A stretch of DNA of 64,000 nt from Orychophragmus violaceus (Eukaryota > Streptophyta > Magnoliopsida > Brassicales > Brassicaceae): assembly GCA_030180135.1 (NCBI GenBank), contig CM058233.1:29359615-29423614 (forward strand), read 5' to 3'. Shown piece by piece: positions 1 through 11,904 of this stretch. The translations under genes were made by a program, and so were the position numbers. The notes below the pieces were generated by a model. It was not told where the DNA came from. It saw only the letters and a program-made list of their open reading frames with translations, and searched no databases. The number at the start of each line of letters is the position of its first letter. Position 1 is the first letter of the stretch.

Positions 1-1809
1 CTAACTCCCGACATCTCATTAATAACTTATTTGATTCATTACCCAAACCCGCTAATTAACCTATAACCCGATCCCGTTATTATATTCTATAATCCCGTTT
101 AGGTTTAACTCATATTTTATTTTCGTCTTAATTCCCGTATATAAATTCATTAATTATCGTTCTTATACTTATATATATGCATATACAGTCCTATTCAACG
201 GTCTATATGAATGCAACAATCAATCTTTTACTAGCAACCTAGCGGCACACAATCAGTTAACCTTTTTAATTCTAAAACCCTAACCATGCTTAATCGGTCC
301 TATCCGGTTTATTATTAAACGTCCAATTAATTAGTAATTATTGTTTATTTAAAGTAACGGGTATGCAACCTAATACTACGGTTTAGAAATTCCCGGTCTA
401 TATGAATCTACGAGTTTTCGAGCAGACTCACAGAAATAGTCGTGGAACGACAGCTCGATGTGAATGTGAATTCCCGAACTTCCGAACCTCGAACTCCGGA
501 TCCCAAATACACCTGAATCACTGAACCAATGAACCACGGAATAAACGAACCAATTTTCCCCCAAATAAACCGGTTTGATTAAACCGGTTTGAGATTGAAC
601 CGTTGACCGGTTCAACTCACTTTGACCCGGTTTAATAAACCTCAAACAATCTCCAAATTTCAAACAGACTGTACCACTAAACCCCTTGAAGAACCGGTTG
701 ACTTTTGGCGGCGGAGAAGCTTCACCGGCGGCGGAGCTCCGGCGTTGACCACGGCGGCAGAGGGTTGACTGGCGGCGGAGACTCCTTTTCCGGCGACTTC
801 CGACGGCGAACCACCTACCAATCTGCTCAGAATCACCAGATCTACTCATTTACAATCTCAAAATGACCAAAACTGATGAAGAAAAGACTAGATCCCACAA
901 ACCCTTAAGAAGCGGTTGCTCCTTGGCCGGATTCCGGCGAACTCCGGCGGTAACAACGGCGGCGGCTGGCTGGAAAAGATAGAGGAGGCTGAGATGAAGC
1001 TATAGCACTTTGTAGATCAAGATTTGGGTTAATAGAGAGAAAGTTATGAGATTTCTTGTGGAAGAAGAAATGAAGAACATGAAGAATGTTCCTGAGTTTG
1101 GGATGAAGATTCAAAGCTTTGGGATGAGTTTCTGTGTTTATTGGTTTAATCTGCAAAGACGGAGAGAGAGAGTCGAGAGAGAGATCAAGAGAGAGGGTAG
1201 AGAGATTTGTTTGGTGAGGAGAATGAAGGTGAAAAGATGGGTTCTTTGCATGCATGGGAGATGCATTGAATCAAACCATGCATGCACTCCACCAAGGTAA
1301 GGTGGCGCCTCAGGGAGAAGACAGGTGTCCTTCTGGGTGATTTGTTGTCCCAAAAACCTTCCACAATTAGCCATAATCATCCACTAATTCTCCTTTCATC
1401 TCTTGCTTGGTTTTTGACGGTTTTCGGTTTAATATTTACAAACCCTTCTGGACGATCCCATAAATCCCCAAACCTCCATGAAAAGATTCTCCATGCTATT
1501 TTATGAATTTAGCATTTTGAATCACTCCGTTCAGGCTTACGTAGTTTCGGTTATGAATTTCCGAAGTTTCTTCGGTTTTGTCGGTTTCCATTCCCGACAA
1601 GCCGAAAAACACATTTCTGCTCCAATTCCTCCAATTCTGATCTTCTAAACATTCTTTATGTTAAAACATAAGAATATTTGGCCCGTCTCGGCTTCTGTCT
1701 CGAACTTTGGTAAAATTACCATTTTACCCCGACATTGGTAAAATGACAATTTTACCCCTGGTTGACTTTCTGCTGCCCGTTGACCGTATTTTGGATACGG
1801 GTTATCACA
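1..1809 (-). repeat. L1: partial LTR of the long-LTR (L) family
   Basis: On the minus strand this begins at 1809 with TGTGATAACCCGTATCC and follows the same order of landmarks as the L2 LTR at 20030. These are a run of C/G-rich lines around the CGGTCAACGGGCAGC motif, the paired 'bind the poly-T, TTTACC' stretch, a CT-rich leader with GAGAGAG tracts (about 1160-1200), a GCCGGCGG-rich block (about 700-970) and the AACCGG/GGTCAA block (about 550-700). It is clearly diverged from L2. Only about half of the roughly 3.5-kb LTR is inside the window. It sits directly in the copia C coding region at 1809/1810. The 5 bp next to the LTR (1810-1814, GTCAT) would be the target duplication, but the other side is outside the window. 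Short ORFs here are not supported as genes. Confidence 0.85.
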
Positions 1810-2515
1810 GTCATCGCTGTGGGAGGATTTGTGGGTGGTGGATTTGGCTGTTGGGATAAAGAGGAAGATGATATGATTTGGGTTTCGGGTATGGAGGTAT
1901 TAGTTGTGGTTGGAGTTTCTGATTCAGTTTGAGTCAAGGATTGGGTCAGGGTTGTGGTTCGTGGTTGGTCTGGGTTAGGAATCGGTTCGGTGGGTTGATT
2001 TGTTTCTGGTTCGAGAAATGGTATAGTGTCGGTGGTTGGGTTGTGGGATCAGTTTATGGTGATTATTGGATTGGTTTGGGTTTGTGAGGGAGGTGGTCCT
2101 AGTATGGACGGAGTAGAAGATGAGGGAGTTGTGTTTGTGAATATCATACCTGAGCCCATTATATCTTGTGTCGAGTTTTGCACAACATCAGCCGACTGTC
2201 GCCGGTGGTGATGGTCTGAAGACGGAGGCGCTGACGACGTAGCTGGTACGAGTGACGGTGAGAAGAGAGGAACGATTGTGGGTGGAGGTGAGGTAGTGTG
2301 TGATGGCGGATCCAGGGTGAGAGATGATTGAGTTTTGGCAAAGGGGAACTCAGTCTCGACAAATTCAACATGGCAAGAAATGTATAATCGGCCATATTGA
2401 ATATGGAAGTAGAGATAAGCACTTTGGGTAAGAGAATAGCCCAAGAACACACACGGTAATGATCGATCTTAAAGCCTGTTCGTCGTGTATGGTCGTAGCC
2501 ATGGAAAGCATAGAC
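1810..2515 (-). pseudogene. Copia C polyprotein, integrase C-terminus to linker before RT
   Basis: This is the continuation of the C polyprotein that was cut at 17699. Read on the minus strand, the codons for KIFGCL before the insertion continue here with CFPWLRPY and then VFLGYSLTQSAYL, the standard copia integrase C-terminal segment. A TAA codon near 2463 interrupts the frame. The following proline/serine/threonine-rich stretch (about 1815-2350) is the usual low-complexity linker between integrase and reverse transcriptase. It ends at NPPTAMT, just where L1 is inserted, so RT and RNase H lie beyond the window. The restored reading across the B insertion is direct evidence that B split C. 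Confidence 0.85.
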
Positions 2516-2634
2516 TGAAGGAATTTCTAGCAGATTCCTAATCCAATTAGGCAATCCTAGTCTGAATTCCGAGCCTAGGATCTATAGGTTCATGTAATTG
2601 AATCTATCAGATCTGGAGATTACCTGGTGATTAG
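2516..2634 (-). repeat. B 3' LTR, first part (U5 side)
   Basis: This matches the first 119 bp of the LTR at 16970 (TGAAGGAATTTCTAGCAG...). It is interrupted after ATTAG (2630-2634), which is duplicated at 10464-10468 on the far side of element A. The remainder of this LTR is at 10469-11078, so the joined length of 729 bp equals that of the other B LTR. Confidence 0.95.
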
Positions 2635-3310
2635 TGAAGGATTGTTTAGTTGATCCTGATTCAATTCTTAGATTCATATCAACCTAAACATGCGGATCTA
2701 GGTTCTTCTCGAATAGAAACAATTGATGATCTCACCTTTTACCTGTTTGTTGCAGCGGAATGAGATAGAACAGGTCAGAGATCAGAGAAACACCGAGAGA
2801 TGAATCCTCCAAAGGTTCACACACGCGATCACAGAAAACGGCTGCTAGACCACAAGGAACTCGGCGCGGAGAGAGAGAGAGTTTTCGGCTAAGGAGCTAG
2901 GGTTAATGGTTCTGAACTCGAGTTTTATCTCATAAAACTTGTCCGGTTCCGTTTGGGCCATTTGGCCCAAACACCAATTAACTCGACGGTATTCGCGCAC
3001 TGTGTCGACCGACACACCTTGTGTATCGATCGACACAACGTGGCTAAACCGTTTTATTCTCTCTAAGTACAGTAAATGCCTAGCACTTTTACCGTACTTC
3101 TGCTAAACCGTTCCTACACATTTTCCTGTTAGCTTAGGCGTGTGACCCATATGGGATCATATAATAAAGGCAATAAGTCCAAGACTTATAGATCATGAGC
3201 GGACTCTAGCAAGCCATCATGACCCCCAGTATTATATGACTTATGTCTGATCATTGACATACTCTTACTTTCTAGAGACAGTACCGAGATTACTGGACAC
3301 AATTCCAACA
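2635..3310 (-). repeat. A 3' LTR
   Basis: 676 bp; on the minus strand it starts TGTTGGAATTGTGTCC and ends ATCCTTCA. It holds a pair of TGTCGACCGACA / TCGATCGACACA motifs at about 3002-3043. The polypurine tract of the element (ATCTCCCACTTG on the plus strand, 3311-3322) lies directly beside it. Confidence 0.96.
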
Positions 3311-4161
3311 ATCTCCCACTTGTACTGGAATCTCTGTATTCATAATCCTTTTGTCACAATATCTCGATTAGTCATAAGGCAAGATTGGTGTCATCCTTAT
3401 AAAGCCTAATCTTGTTCATCGGACTCTGATTCGATACTGACTATCCAAACGACTCGGGACAGTCCGTTTGAGCATGGCCATGCATTTTCCAGTATTCAAA
3501 TCTCCGATTGGCCTAGAGATATTCACTCCATTTATATTGGAGGGACAAATTCCGTCTTGTTCCATCACTGTAAACTACTCATTTCATAATGTACCCAAAC
3601 AAGGTCCTTATAACTATCGCAGAACGATAGCGTTAGACAATGATCAAAGTGCATCAGTCCATGTGTAGTCACATGCATGCGAACTCAGGTCTAAGGACTA
3701 TACTCTATAGTCGTAGTAAGAATCTCTTATGACACAGATATAAATATCCTGAAGAGTTCTTATAAGCGGGTCTTGTCCGGTCGTATGTTCCCAAACATAC
3801 ACCTATGTACTGACTTTGATGCCGCGCATCTATGACACACTGAGACTTTGTCATAAGTCACGTACCAATCCAGTCTCACACGGTTGTTGGTGTTCCAATT
3901 TCAACAACCTTCGACTAGGGACGGGATGATATAAAACATCTATCAAATATAGGGTCTCATGATCAAGCTAAATGACTTCGATGACTCAAGATCAAATCAT
4001 TTACTTCGATGACCTATAAAATGGTTCATATCATTTTGGAACGATTATTTCATCACAGTTAAAATAATCTTGAAATAATAATTTCATTAAACATAAGAAT
4101 GTTTTACAAGAACATATCAAATAACTAAATAAAAGCCCTCAAACTCCCACTCAAATTTAGA
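3311..4161 (-). other. A 3' untranslated region and polypurine tract
   Basis: This is 851 bp between the pol stop and the 3' LTR with no supported ORF. A purine run (CAAGTGGGAGAT on the minus strand) at 3311-3322 is the plus-strand priming site for reverse transcription. The segment is conserved in A' (52529-53377) and recognisable in B (11079-11904), which suggests it is a standing part of this family rather than random debris. Confidence 0.8.
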
Positions 4162-7100
4162 TTACATTTCAATGTCTCTAATGCCTACAGCTTCAGTCAG
4201 AAACTCGAGCTTAGGCCTTGGGAGTGGCTTTGTCAACGGATCAGCGACGTTATCATCAGTCTGAACTCGGCTGATCTTGACTTCCTTTCTATTAATGATG
4301 TCACGTATCAAGTGAAATCTTCTTAGAACATGCTTGGATTTCTGGTGTGATCTTGGTTCCTTTGCCTGAGCTATAGCACCATTGTTGTCACAAAACAGTG
4401 CCAGAGGCTCAGCCGCATCTGGTATCACACCTAGTTCAATAATGAACTTTCGTATCCAAACAGCTTCCTTCGCAGCTTCTGAGGCGGCGATATATTCAGC
4501 TTCTGTAGTGGAATCTGCAACGGTGTCTTGCTTGGAGCTTCTCCAACTGATTGCACCGCCATTCAGACAAAAGATATAACCGGACTGTGACCGGAAATCA
4601 TCTTGGTCTGTCTGGAAACTTGCGTCCGTGAATCCACTGACTTTAAGCACATCACTTCCACCGTACACTAAGAACTTATCCTTAGTATGTCTTAGATACT
4701 TCAAGATATTCTTTACGGCAATCCAATGGTTTTCACCTGGATTTGACTGGTATCTACTCGTCATGCTCAATGCATAAGCAACATCAGGACGAGTACAGAT
4801 CATGGCATACATGACAGATCCTATTGCAGATGCATAAGGAATATTCTTCATGCGCTCAAGCTCAGCAGCCGTCGTAGGGCTCTGCTTCTTGCTTAGCGTT
4901 GTGCCATGTACCATTGGCGTGAAGCCCTTCTTGGAATCCTTCATGCTGAATCTTTGTAGGACTTTGTCAATGTATGAATCTTGACACAAGCCTATCAGCC
5001 TTCTAGATCTATCCCGGTAGATCCTGATTCCAAGAACGTATGCGGCTTCACCCATGTCTTTCATGGAAAAACAACTTCCAAGCCAGTCCTTTACGGACTT
5101 CAGCATTGGAACGTCGTTTCCGAGAAGCAGTATGTCATCGACATACAGAATAAGAAATACAATCTTGCTCCCACTAGATTTCTTATACACGCATTGTTCT
5201 TCTTCGTTTCTGATGAAGTCAAATTGCTTGATCGCTTCATCAAAACAAAGATTCCAGCTCCTCGATGCTTGCTTCAATCCATAAATGGATTTATGAAGCT
5301 TGCATACTTTTCCAGCATTCTTTGGATCTATGTAACCGTCAGGTTGTGTCATATACACATCCTCTTCCAGAATACCATTCAGGAAGGCGGTTTTCACGTC
5401 CATCTGCCAAATTTCATAATCATGAAAAGCTGCAGTTGCTAGTAGAATCCGAATAGATTTCATCATAGCCACTGGTGAATAGGTTTCATCGTAATCCACA
5501 CCGTGAACTTGTCTGAAACCTTTTGCCACCAACCTGGCTTTATAAATCTGGACATTTCCATCCACGTCAATCTTCTTCTTGAAGATCCATTTGCACTCGA
5601 TGGCTTTTACACCAGCGGGTAAGTCAACCAACGAAAACACTTGGTTGACCGACATGGAGTCCATTTCGGAATCAGTGGCCTTGCGCCACTTAGAGGAATC
5701 TGGGCCCATCATGGCTTGATTGAAGTTCGATGGTTCATCACCATCAATGATCAGAAGATCATGACAGTCAGTCACGAGGAATCCTTGATATCTCTCGGGT
5801 TCGTGACGGATCCTCCCGGATCTTCGAACTTCAGGTACTACAGGTTCAGGCTCTATAATTTCTTGTAGGTCCTCCTGCTGCTCTTCCTCATTAGGTTGAG
5901 CAGTATCCTGTTCATCTTGAATTTCTTCAAGCAGTACCTTACTCCCACTGTCTTTCTTAGAGAGAAACTCCCTCTCAAGAAAGTTACAATCCCGGGCAAC
6001 AAAGATCTTGTTCTCGGAACGTAGATAGAAGTAATAAGCCTTGGTTTCCCGTGGATAACCAATGAAGTAGCATTTGTCAGATTTTGGTGTAAGCTTGTCT
6101 GAGATCAATCTCTTGACATAGGCTTCACAACCCCAAATTCTGAGATAAGACAGCACTGGAGCTTCTCCAGTCCATAATTCATATGGTGTCTTTGCTACTG
6201 CTTTCGATGGCGCTCTATTTAGAGTGAACACTGCTGTTAGCAGAGCATATCCCCAAAGGGATATTGGAAGGTCTGTGTGACTCATCATAGATCGAACCAT
6301 ATCCAATAAGGTCCGATTTCTCCTTTCAGACACACCATTCCATTGAGGTGTTCCAGGAGGAGTGAGTTGGGATACGATCCCACACTCTCTCAGATGATCA
6401 CTGAATTCTTGGCTTAAGTATTCTCCTCCTCGGTCGGACCGAAGAGCCTTAATGCTTTTGCCAAGTTGGTTCTGTACTTCATTTTGGAATTCTCTGAACT
6501 TCTCAAAAGATTCAGACTTATGTTTCATTAAATAAACATATCCATACCTACTGAAATCATCAGTAAAGGTAATGAAGTACTGATAGTTTCCTCTTGCATT
6601 TGTGGACATTGGGCCACACACATCAGTGTGTATCAGGCCCAATACGTCACTGGCCCTCTCGTTAGGTTTATTAAAGGGGGCCCGTGTCATTTTGCCCATC
6701 ATGCAGGATTCGCATTTCTCACATGACTCAAAGTTAAATGAGCCAAGAAGTCCATTCGAATGGAGCCTCTTGATGCGTTTCTCGCTGATGTGCCCTAAAC
6801 GACAATGCCATAGAAACGTTCGGTTCTCCTCATTAGGTTTGAACCGTTTGGTATTAATGTTATAAATTGGCGCGGATTGATCGAGTATGTAAAGCCCATT
6901 CATAAGAGGGGCAGAACCATAGAACAAATTGTTGCGATTGAAGGAACATAATTTATTCTTAACTGAAAAATCATAACCTTCCAAATCCAACAAAGAAATT
7001 GAAATAATATTTCTGCTTATAGCAGGTACAAAATATCAATTATTGAGTTCTAAAATCAATCCCGAAGGTAAAGACAACAAGTAAGTGCCTACAGCTAGTG

Positions 7101-8139
7101 CTGGAACTTTCGCTCCATTCCCAACTCGTAGCTCCACTTGTCCTTGCTTCAGCCTTCTACTGTTGCTGAGTGCCTGCATATTAGTACAAATATGAGCCCC
7201 ACAACCAGTATCCATAACCCATGAGGTATTATCAGAAGTAGTTGTATTAACTTCTATAACAAAAATACCTGTTGAAGAAGTCTCAAAAGTCTTCTTCTTC
7301 AATTCCTTTAGACCTTCCTGGAATTTCTTACATTCTCTCCTCCAATGCCCTGGTTCTTTACAGAACCTGCATATGTCAGTTGGCCCAGCCTTGGACTTGG
7401 GCTTGGGCTTTGGCGTGTCCTTGTCCGCGACTTGGACAGCCTTGGCCTTTCCCTTATCCTTAGCAGAGGATTTCTTAAACCCCTTGCCCTTCTGCACCAT
7501 AAGCACATTGGGGTCCTTGGCGGTTTTCCTCAAATTGGGCTCCGCAAACTTGAGCATTCCGTGAAGCTCAGGCAATGTCTTACTCAAGCCATGCATGTTA
7601 AAGTTCAGAATGAACTGATCATAGCTTGCAGGTAATGACTGCAGAATGATGTCGCAGGCAAGTTCCTGGCTGATTGGGCAGTCGAGTTTCTGAAGATGAT
7701 CGAGATAACCCATCATCTTCAAGACATGAGGACTCACTGCCGCATTCGCAGCCAACTTGCAGTCCAAGAGGTTCTTAACTGTTTGAAACCTCTCAGTCCT
7801 AGCCTGCTCCTGAAAAAGCGATTTCAGGCTTGCCATTATCTCGATGGGTGACAATACACTCTCGAACTGTTTTTGCAGCTCAGGAGTCATTGTCACCAAC
7901 ATCAGGCAATAGGCATCATTTTCATCTGACGAATGCTTTTCCTAAGCATTATGCAGAGTCCTGGCGGCATTGGCAGGAGGCCTCTCGGGGAGAGGATCAC
8001 GAAGGACATAATCCTTCTTCTCCTGCTTGAGGACTAGCCTCAAGTTCCTTGACCACGTCAGGAAGTTCGTTCCAGTCAGCTTCTCCTTTTCGAGAACAGA
8101 CCGGATCGAGAATGTGTTTTGTGTGCTTGTAGTAGTCAT
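4162..8139 (-). pseudogene. Copia A gag-pol polyprotein (two premature stops)
   Basis: A single frame of 1326 codons runs from the ATG at 8139 (MTTTST...) to the stop at 4162. Order: UBN2-type gag (about residues 1-240), zinc knuckle CRFCKEPGHWRREC (about 257-270), aspartic protease DTGCGAH (about 310), integrase zinc region starting HCRLGH (about 445) and catalytic core with RSDRGGEY and NGVSERR, reverse transcriptase with QMDVKTAF and YVDD (about 1000), and RNase H with TDASFQ, TEAEY and CDNNGA. These make and insert the cDNA copy inside virus-like particles. The start was chosen because the same ATG opens the frame in A'. Codon 66 is TAG (7942-7944) where A' has Trp. Codon 368 is TGA (7036-7038) where A' has Cys. 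No frameshift is seen. Confidence in family is high; activity of this copy is unlikely. Confidence 0.95.
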
Positions 8140-9774
8140 AGCTGAAATATATAGATAAAAAAGGTTATTAGTTAAAATGTTCAATATGATTAATCTCGTA
8201 TTAAATTTAATATGATTAATCACGCATTATATTCAATAACATAAGTTACCCTCAATAGAATATAATGTTTCCAAGATCCACATATAACTAAGATTAAAGT
8301 GGGCCACTGGCCGTCACCAAACCTTAGCTTATATCGGTAAGCCCTATATCGGCTAATTATATCCGTGATATAACTCTTGGTTGTGAATCTGGGCCCGAGG
8401 CCCAATCCACTCTGATGTCTCAAGGCCCGGGACTCCCGATGGCCCAGTCAAGAAAACCAGACTATACAGTCATGTAATCATTAATGTCTGGGACTCCCAA
8501 TGACATTTATGAATCACAAACCGTCTTATCCACGCAAAAGCAGACACCCTCACACTGTAAGGCCATGAATACAATTGAATGGGCTTCGACAGCTGACATA
8601 GAATGGACAAGACATCCAACGCTTGATATTATTTGAGGTTCGTAGGTTTATTTAAAAAATTCATTCCCAGAATAGAAGATTACTATTTCGGGAAACTTTC
8701 CATTTTTGGAAACCTACTATTTTTGGAAACTTTCTAAAATTGGAAACTTTCTAAAAACGGAAACTTTCTAACTTTAGAAATTTCTTAAAATCCGAATCAT
8801 GCAAATCTAGAAACTTCTATAAATTAAGAAACTTTCTAATTTCAAAATATCGGAAACTTTAATTTAAAATCGATTTATATTCTTTATAAAATAAATTTTA
8901 AATTAATCTGAAGAAAGACTCAAATAATTGGCCCAATTGTTTTAACTTCTTGGCCCGAGGCCCAAGAATTGGTCCATGTCCAAGACATGACCCAATTGTC
9001 CAATTAAATGACATAACCGGTCTGGTTCATTAAAATTGGTCTAACCAAATTTTAATTACTACGATGACCACAATTGTCAACCGGTTATTTACTAAACCGG
9101 ATTTTCTCAATTTATTTGGTCCAACCAAATCAAATTAGAAAATCCTGGTTTAGGCACAAAATCCAATTTTTCGACTTTGGATTTCTTATCCCGGTTTAAC
9201 CAGACTTAATAAAATTATTAAATCTGTTTATTAAACCGTGACGTTTAATTTTAATCAAAATATTAAACCGAGCCTTAAACCAACCATGTCGATCGATGAA
9301 CCAACCGTGTCGATCGATCCATCAACCGCATCGGTCGATGCTCTCAGCATCGATCCTGCATCGATCGTGCATCGATCCTGTATCGATCGATGCTCTCACG
9401 CATGCACGGAACCGAGCCAAAACCCTAACCGTGTCAATCGATGCACCAACCGCATCGGTCGATGCACCAACATCGAACCTGCATCGATCCTGCATCGATC
9501 GATGCTTTCACGCGTTAACAGGTTTTGCCGATAGACTGTATCGACCGATCCATGCGATCGTATCGATCGATCCATGCGATCGCAGCCGATACTCATTCTC
9601 TCGGATCAGATCGCATACCAAATCATATAGCTTGATCATGCGATTTTTTCATATGTTTAGGTTTCAATTCTTGTTACTTAAGTGATTTCTCTTATCAGTA
9701 GTTGATTCAAAACACTTTTAAACAAGAAAAACAATCCTAAACTTGAATCTAAACAAGAAAAACCAGAACCAATA
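8140..9774 (-). other. A 5' leader with TCGATCGA-rich cluster
   Basis: This is the 1.6-kb leader between primer site and gag ATG. The LTR-proximal part (about 9285-9585) is packed with TCGATCGA, ATCGATCCTGCATCGATC and TCGGTCGATGC motifs. The rest alternates AAACTTTCTAAA-type and AACCGG-rich stretches (about 8640-9240). The part next to the gag ATG is shared with A' (about 47440-48550); the TCGATCGA cluster is replaced by a different CGATCG-rich sequence in A'. Short ORFs here (for example 9238-9534) merely translate the repeats. Confidence 0.75.
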
Positions 9775-9786
9775 GCTCTGATACCA
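9775..9786 (-). other. A primer-binding site
   Basis: On the minus strand this is TGGTATCAGAGC, complementary to the 3' end of plant initiator-Met tRNA. One base separates it from the 5' LTR. Confidence 0.93.
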
Positions 9787-9787
9787 C

Positions 9788-10463
9788 TGAAGGATTGTTT
9801 AGTTGATCCTGATTCAATTCTTAGATTCATATCAACCTAAACATGCGGATCTAGGTTCTTCTCGAATAGAAACAATTGATGATCTCACCTTTTACCTGTT
9901 TGTTGCAGCGGAATGAGATAGAACAGGTCAGAGATCAGAGAAACACCGAGAGATGAATCCTCCAAAGGTTCACACACGCGATCACAGAAAACGGCTGCTA
10001 GACGACAAGGAACTCGGCGCGGAGAGAGAGAGAGTTTTCGGCTAAGGAGCTAGGGTTAATGGTTCTGAACTCGAGTTTTATCTCATAAAACTTGTCCGGT
10101 TCCGTTTGGGCCATTTGGCCCAAACACCAATTAACTCGACGGTATTCGCGCACTGTGTCGACCGACACACCTTGTGTATCGATCGACACACAGTGGCTAA
10201 ACCGTTTTATTCTCTCTAAGTACAGTAAATGCCTAGCACTTTTACCGTACTTCTGCTAAACCGTTCCTACACATTTTCCTGTTAGCTTAGGCGTGTGACC
10301 CATATGGGATCATATAATAAAGGCAATAAGTCCAAGACTTATAGATCATGAGCGGACTCTAGCAAGCCATCATGACCCCCAGTATTATATGACTTATGTC
10401 TGATCATTGACATACTCTTACTTTCTAGAGACAGTACCGAGATTACTGGACACAATTCCAACA
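9788..10463 (-). repeat. A 5' LTR
   Basis: 676 bp, same length as the LTR at 2635, with three differences by eye. It is followed by the ATTAG duplication at 10464-10468. Confidence 0.96.
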
Positions 10464-11078
10464 ATTAGCAGCGGAAGTTATTTGCAGGTAATCGAGATCT
10501 AGAGCGCCTCAAATGCTGCGCCTCTACTGGTATCCACACGCACACAAGCTGAACAGAAGGGATGCTATTGCCTATAGAGATCAGATCTCTCAAGAGGTTT
10601 CTCTCTGGTTTCTGGTGGCTGTGTATTAGGTTAGAAACGAGTTTAGGTCGACTATATATCTTATATATGTCGACTTAAACCGCCCCGGGATTAACTAATG
10701 ATTAAACCAATTTAATCCGCCAATCCGCGAGTCGTGTCGACCGACACACTCTATGTGTCGATCGACACGGCCAATCTATGTCGACCGACACTCTTAGTGT
10801 GTCGATCGACATCGCCCAGAAATGTCGATATTGAATGCATATCAAATATGCATTCACCCGATCATTACATTAATGATCATCCTCTCATGCAATGTCCAGT
10901 TTGCTTAGGTGTGTGACCCTGTAGGATCATATAACACTAGCAATGAGTTCTCAACTCATTGATCATAAGTGGCTTCTAGCAAAGCATTATGACTACCTAG
11001 TGTCATATGATTGTCTCATCTCGACAACACGACTTTCTCTCAGAGTAAGTACAAATAGATTTCAGGACATTCCCAACA
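10464..11078 (-). repeat. B 3' LTR, second part (with TSD of A)
   Basis: 10464-10468 is the duplicated ATTAG; 10469-11078 continues the B LTR. Four TGTCGAYCGACA palindromes lie at about 10734-10812, in exactly the positions they hold in the B 5' LTR (17354-17432). The LTR ends CCCAACA at 11078 and is followed by the polypurine tract of B. Confidence 0.95.
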
Positions 11079-11904
11079 ATCTCCCACTTGTACTGGAATC
11101 GTCTATTCCTTTTAATCCCTTTGTATCCATATCTCAATCTAGCATAAGGCAAGAACTGTGTCATCCTTATTAAGCTAGATCACGTTTATCGAATCCCGAT
11201 TTGTACTGATAAAAAACAAACGACTGACAATCAGCCCGTTTGAGCGCGGTCACGCATTTCCAGTATCAAATCTTCGATAGGCCCAAAGATATTTAACTCC
11301 TGTTATATAGGAGGTACAAATTCCATCTTGTTCCATCCATGTCTCTTTTATACTTCGTGATACGCCTAATCAGTGTCTTTATGATCACCAGTTACGGCTG
11401 ACGTTTGACAAAGTCAAGACGAACCAATCCATATAAGAGAGGACATGATGAACTCAGGTCTAAGGACTATACTCTTTAGTCGTAATGAGAAACTCTTATG
11501 ACACTCATATAACATCTTGTAGAGTTCTCATTAACGGGTCAAGTCCGATCATGTGTTCTCTAACACATATCTATGTGATTGACTTTAATACACTTATTAA
11601 ATGACTCCATGAAACATAGTCATCAGTTACCTCACATACTAGTCTCACGTGGTTGTTAATGTCCCACGTTAACAACCTCGACCAGGGACCATTCTAATTT
11701 ATGTCATTTATTGCTTATAGGGTTTCATGATCAAGTCACATACTTGATGGCCTATAAAATGTCATAAATTACTTTGGGACAATATATATTTGATTAACAC
11801 AATTAAATAATGCTGAAACAATTTCATTAAAATAACATAACTATTATGTCTTTGTGAACATCATGTCATAACTAAAACAAATACAACTCCCACTGAAATC
11901 AAGA
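11079..11904 (-). other. B 3' untranslated region and polypurine tract
   Basis: 826 bp between the pol stop and the 3' LTR, no supported gene. ATCTCCCACTTG at 11079-11090 is the reverse complement of the polypurine tract, identical to that of A. Islands of similarity to 3311-4161 of A occur throughout. Confidence 0.8.

Larger units (their letters stand above)
2635..10463 (-). mobile_element. Copia element A (full length, minus strand)
   Basis: A is a 7829-bp Ty1/copia element with two 676-bp LTRs, a primer site complementary to initiator-Met tRNA, a 1.6-kb leader, one 1325-codon gag-pol frame and an 851-bp tail. The target duplication is ATTAG (2630-2634 and 10464-10468). The LTRs differ at only three positions that I can find (GACCAC/GACGAC, and CA/AC near 3043 and 10190), so insertion was recent. 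The coding frame has two premature stops, so this copy is not expected to make a complete polyprotein. It is the closest relative in the window of A' (46301-54016). Confidence 0.96.

Noticed and set aside
376..849. 157-codon minus-strand ORF in L1
   Set aside because: Inside an LTR; not open in the equivalent part of L2, L3 or L5.
1046..1300. Small arginine/glutamate-rich ORFs in CT/GA-rich tracts of the LTRs
   Set aside because: Low complexity; composition explains them.
9238..9685. ORFs with repeated SIDP/SIDR peptides
   Set aside because: They translate the TCGATCGA motif array in a copia leader; no domain and no conservation in A'.
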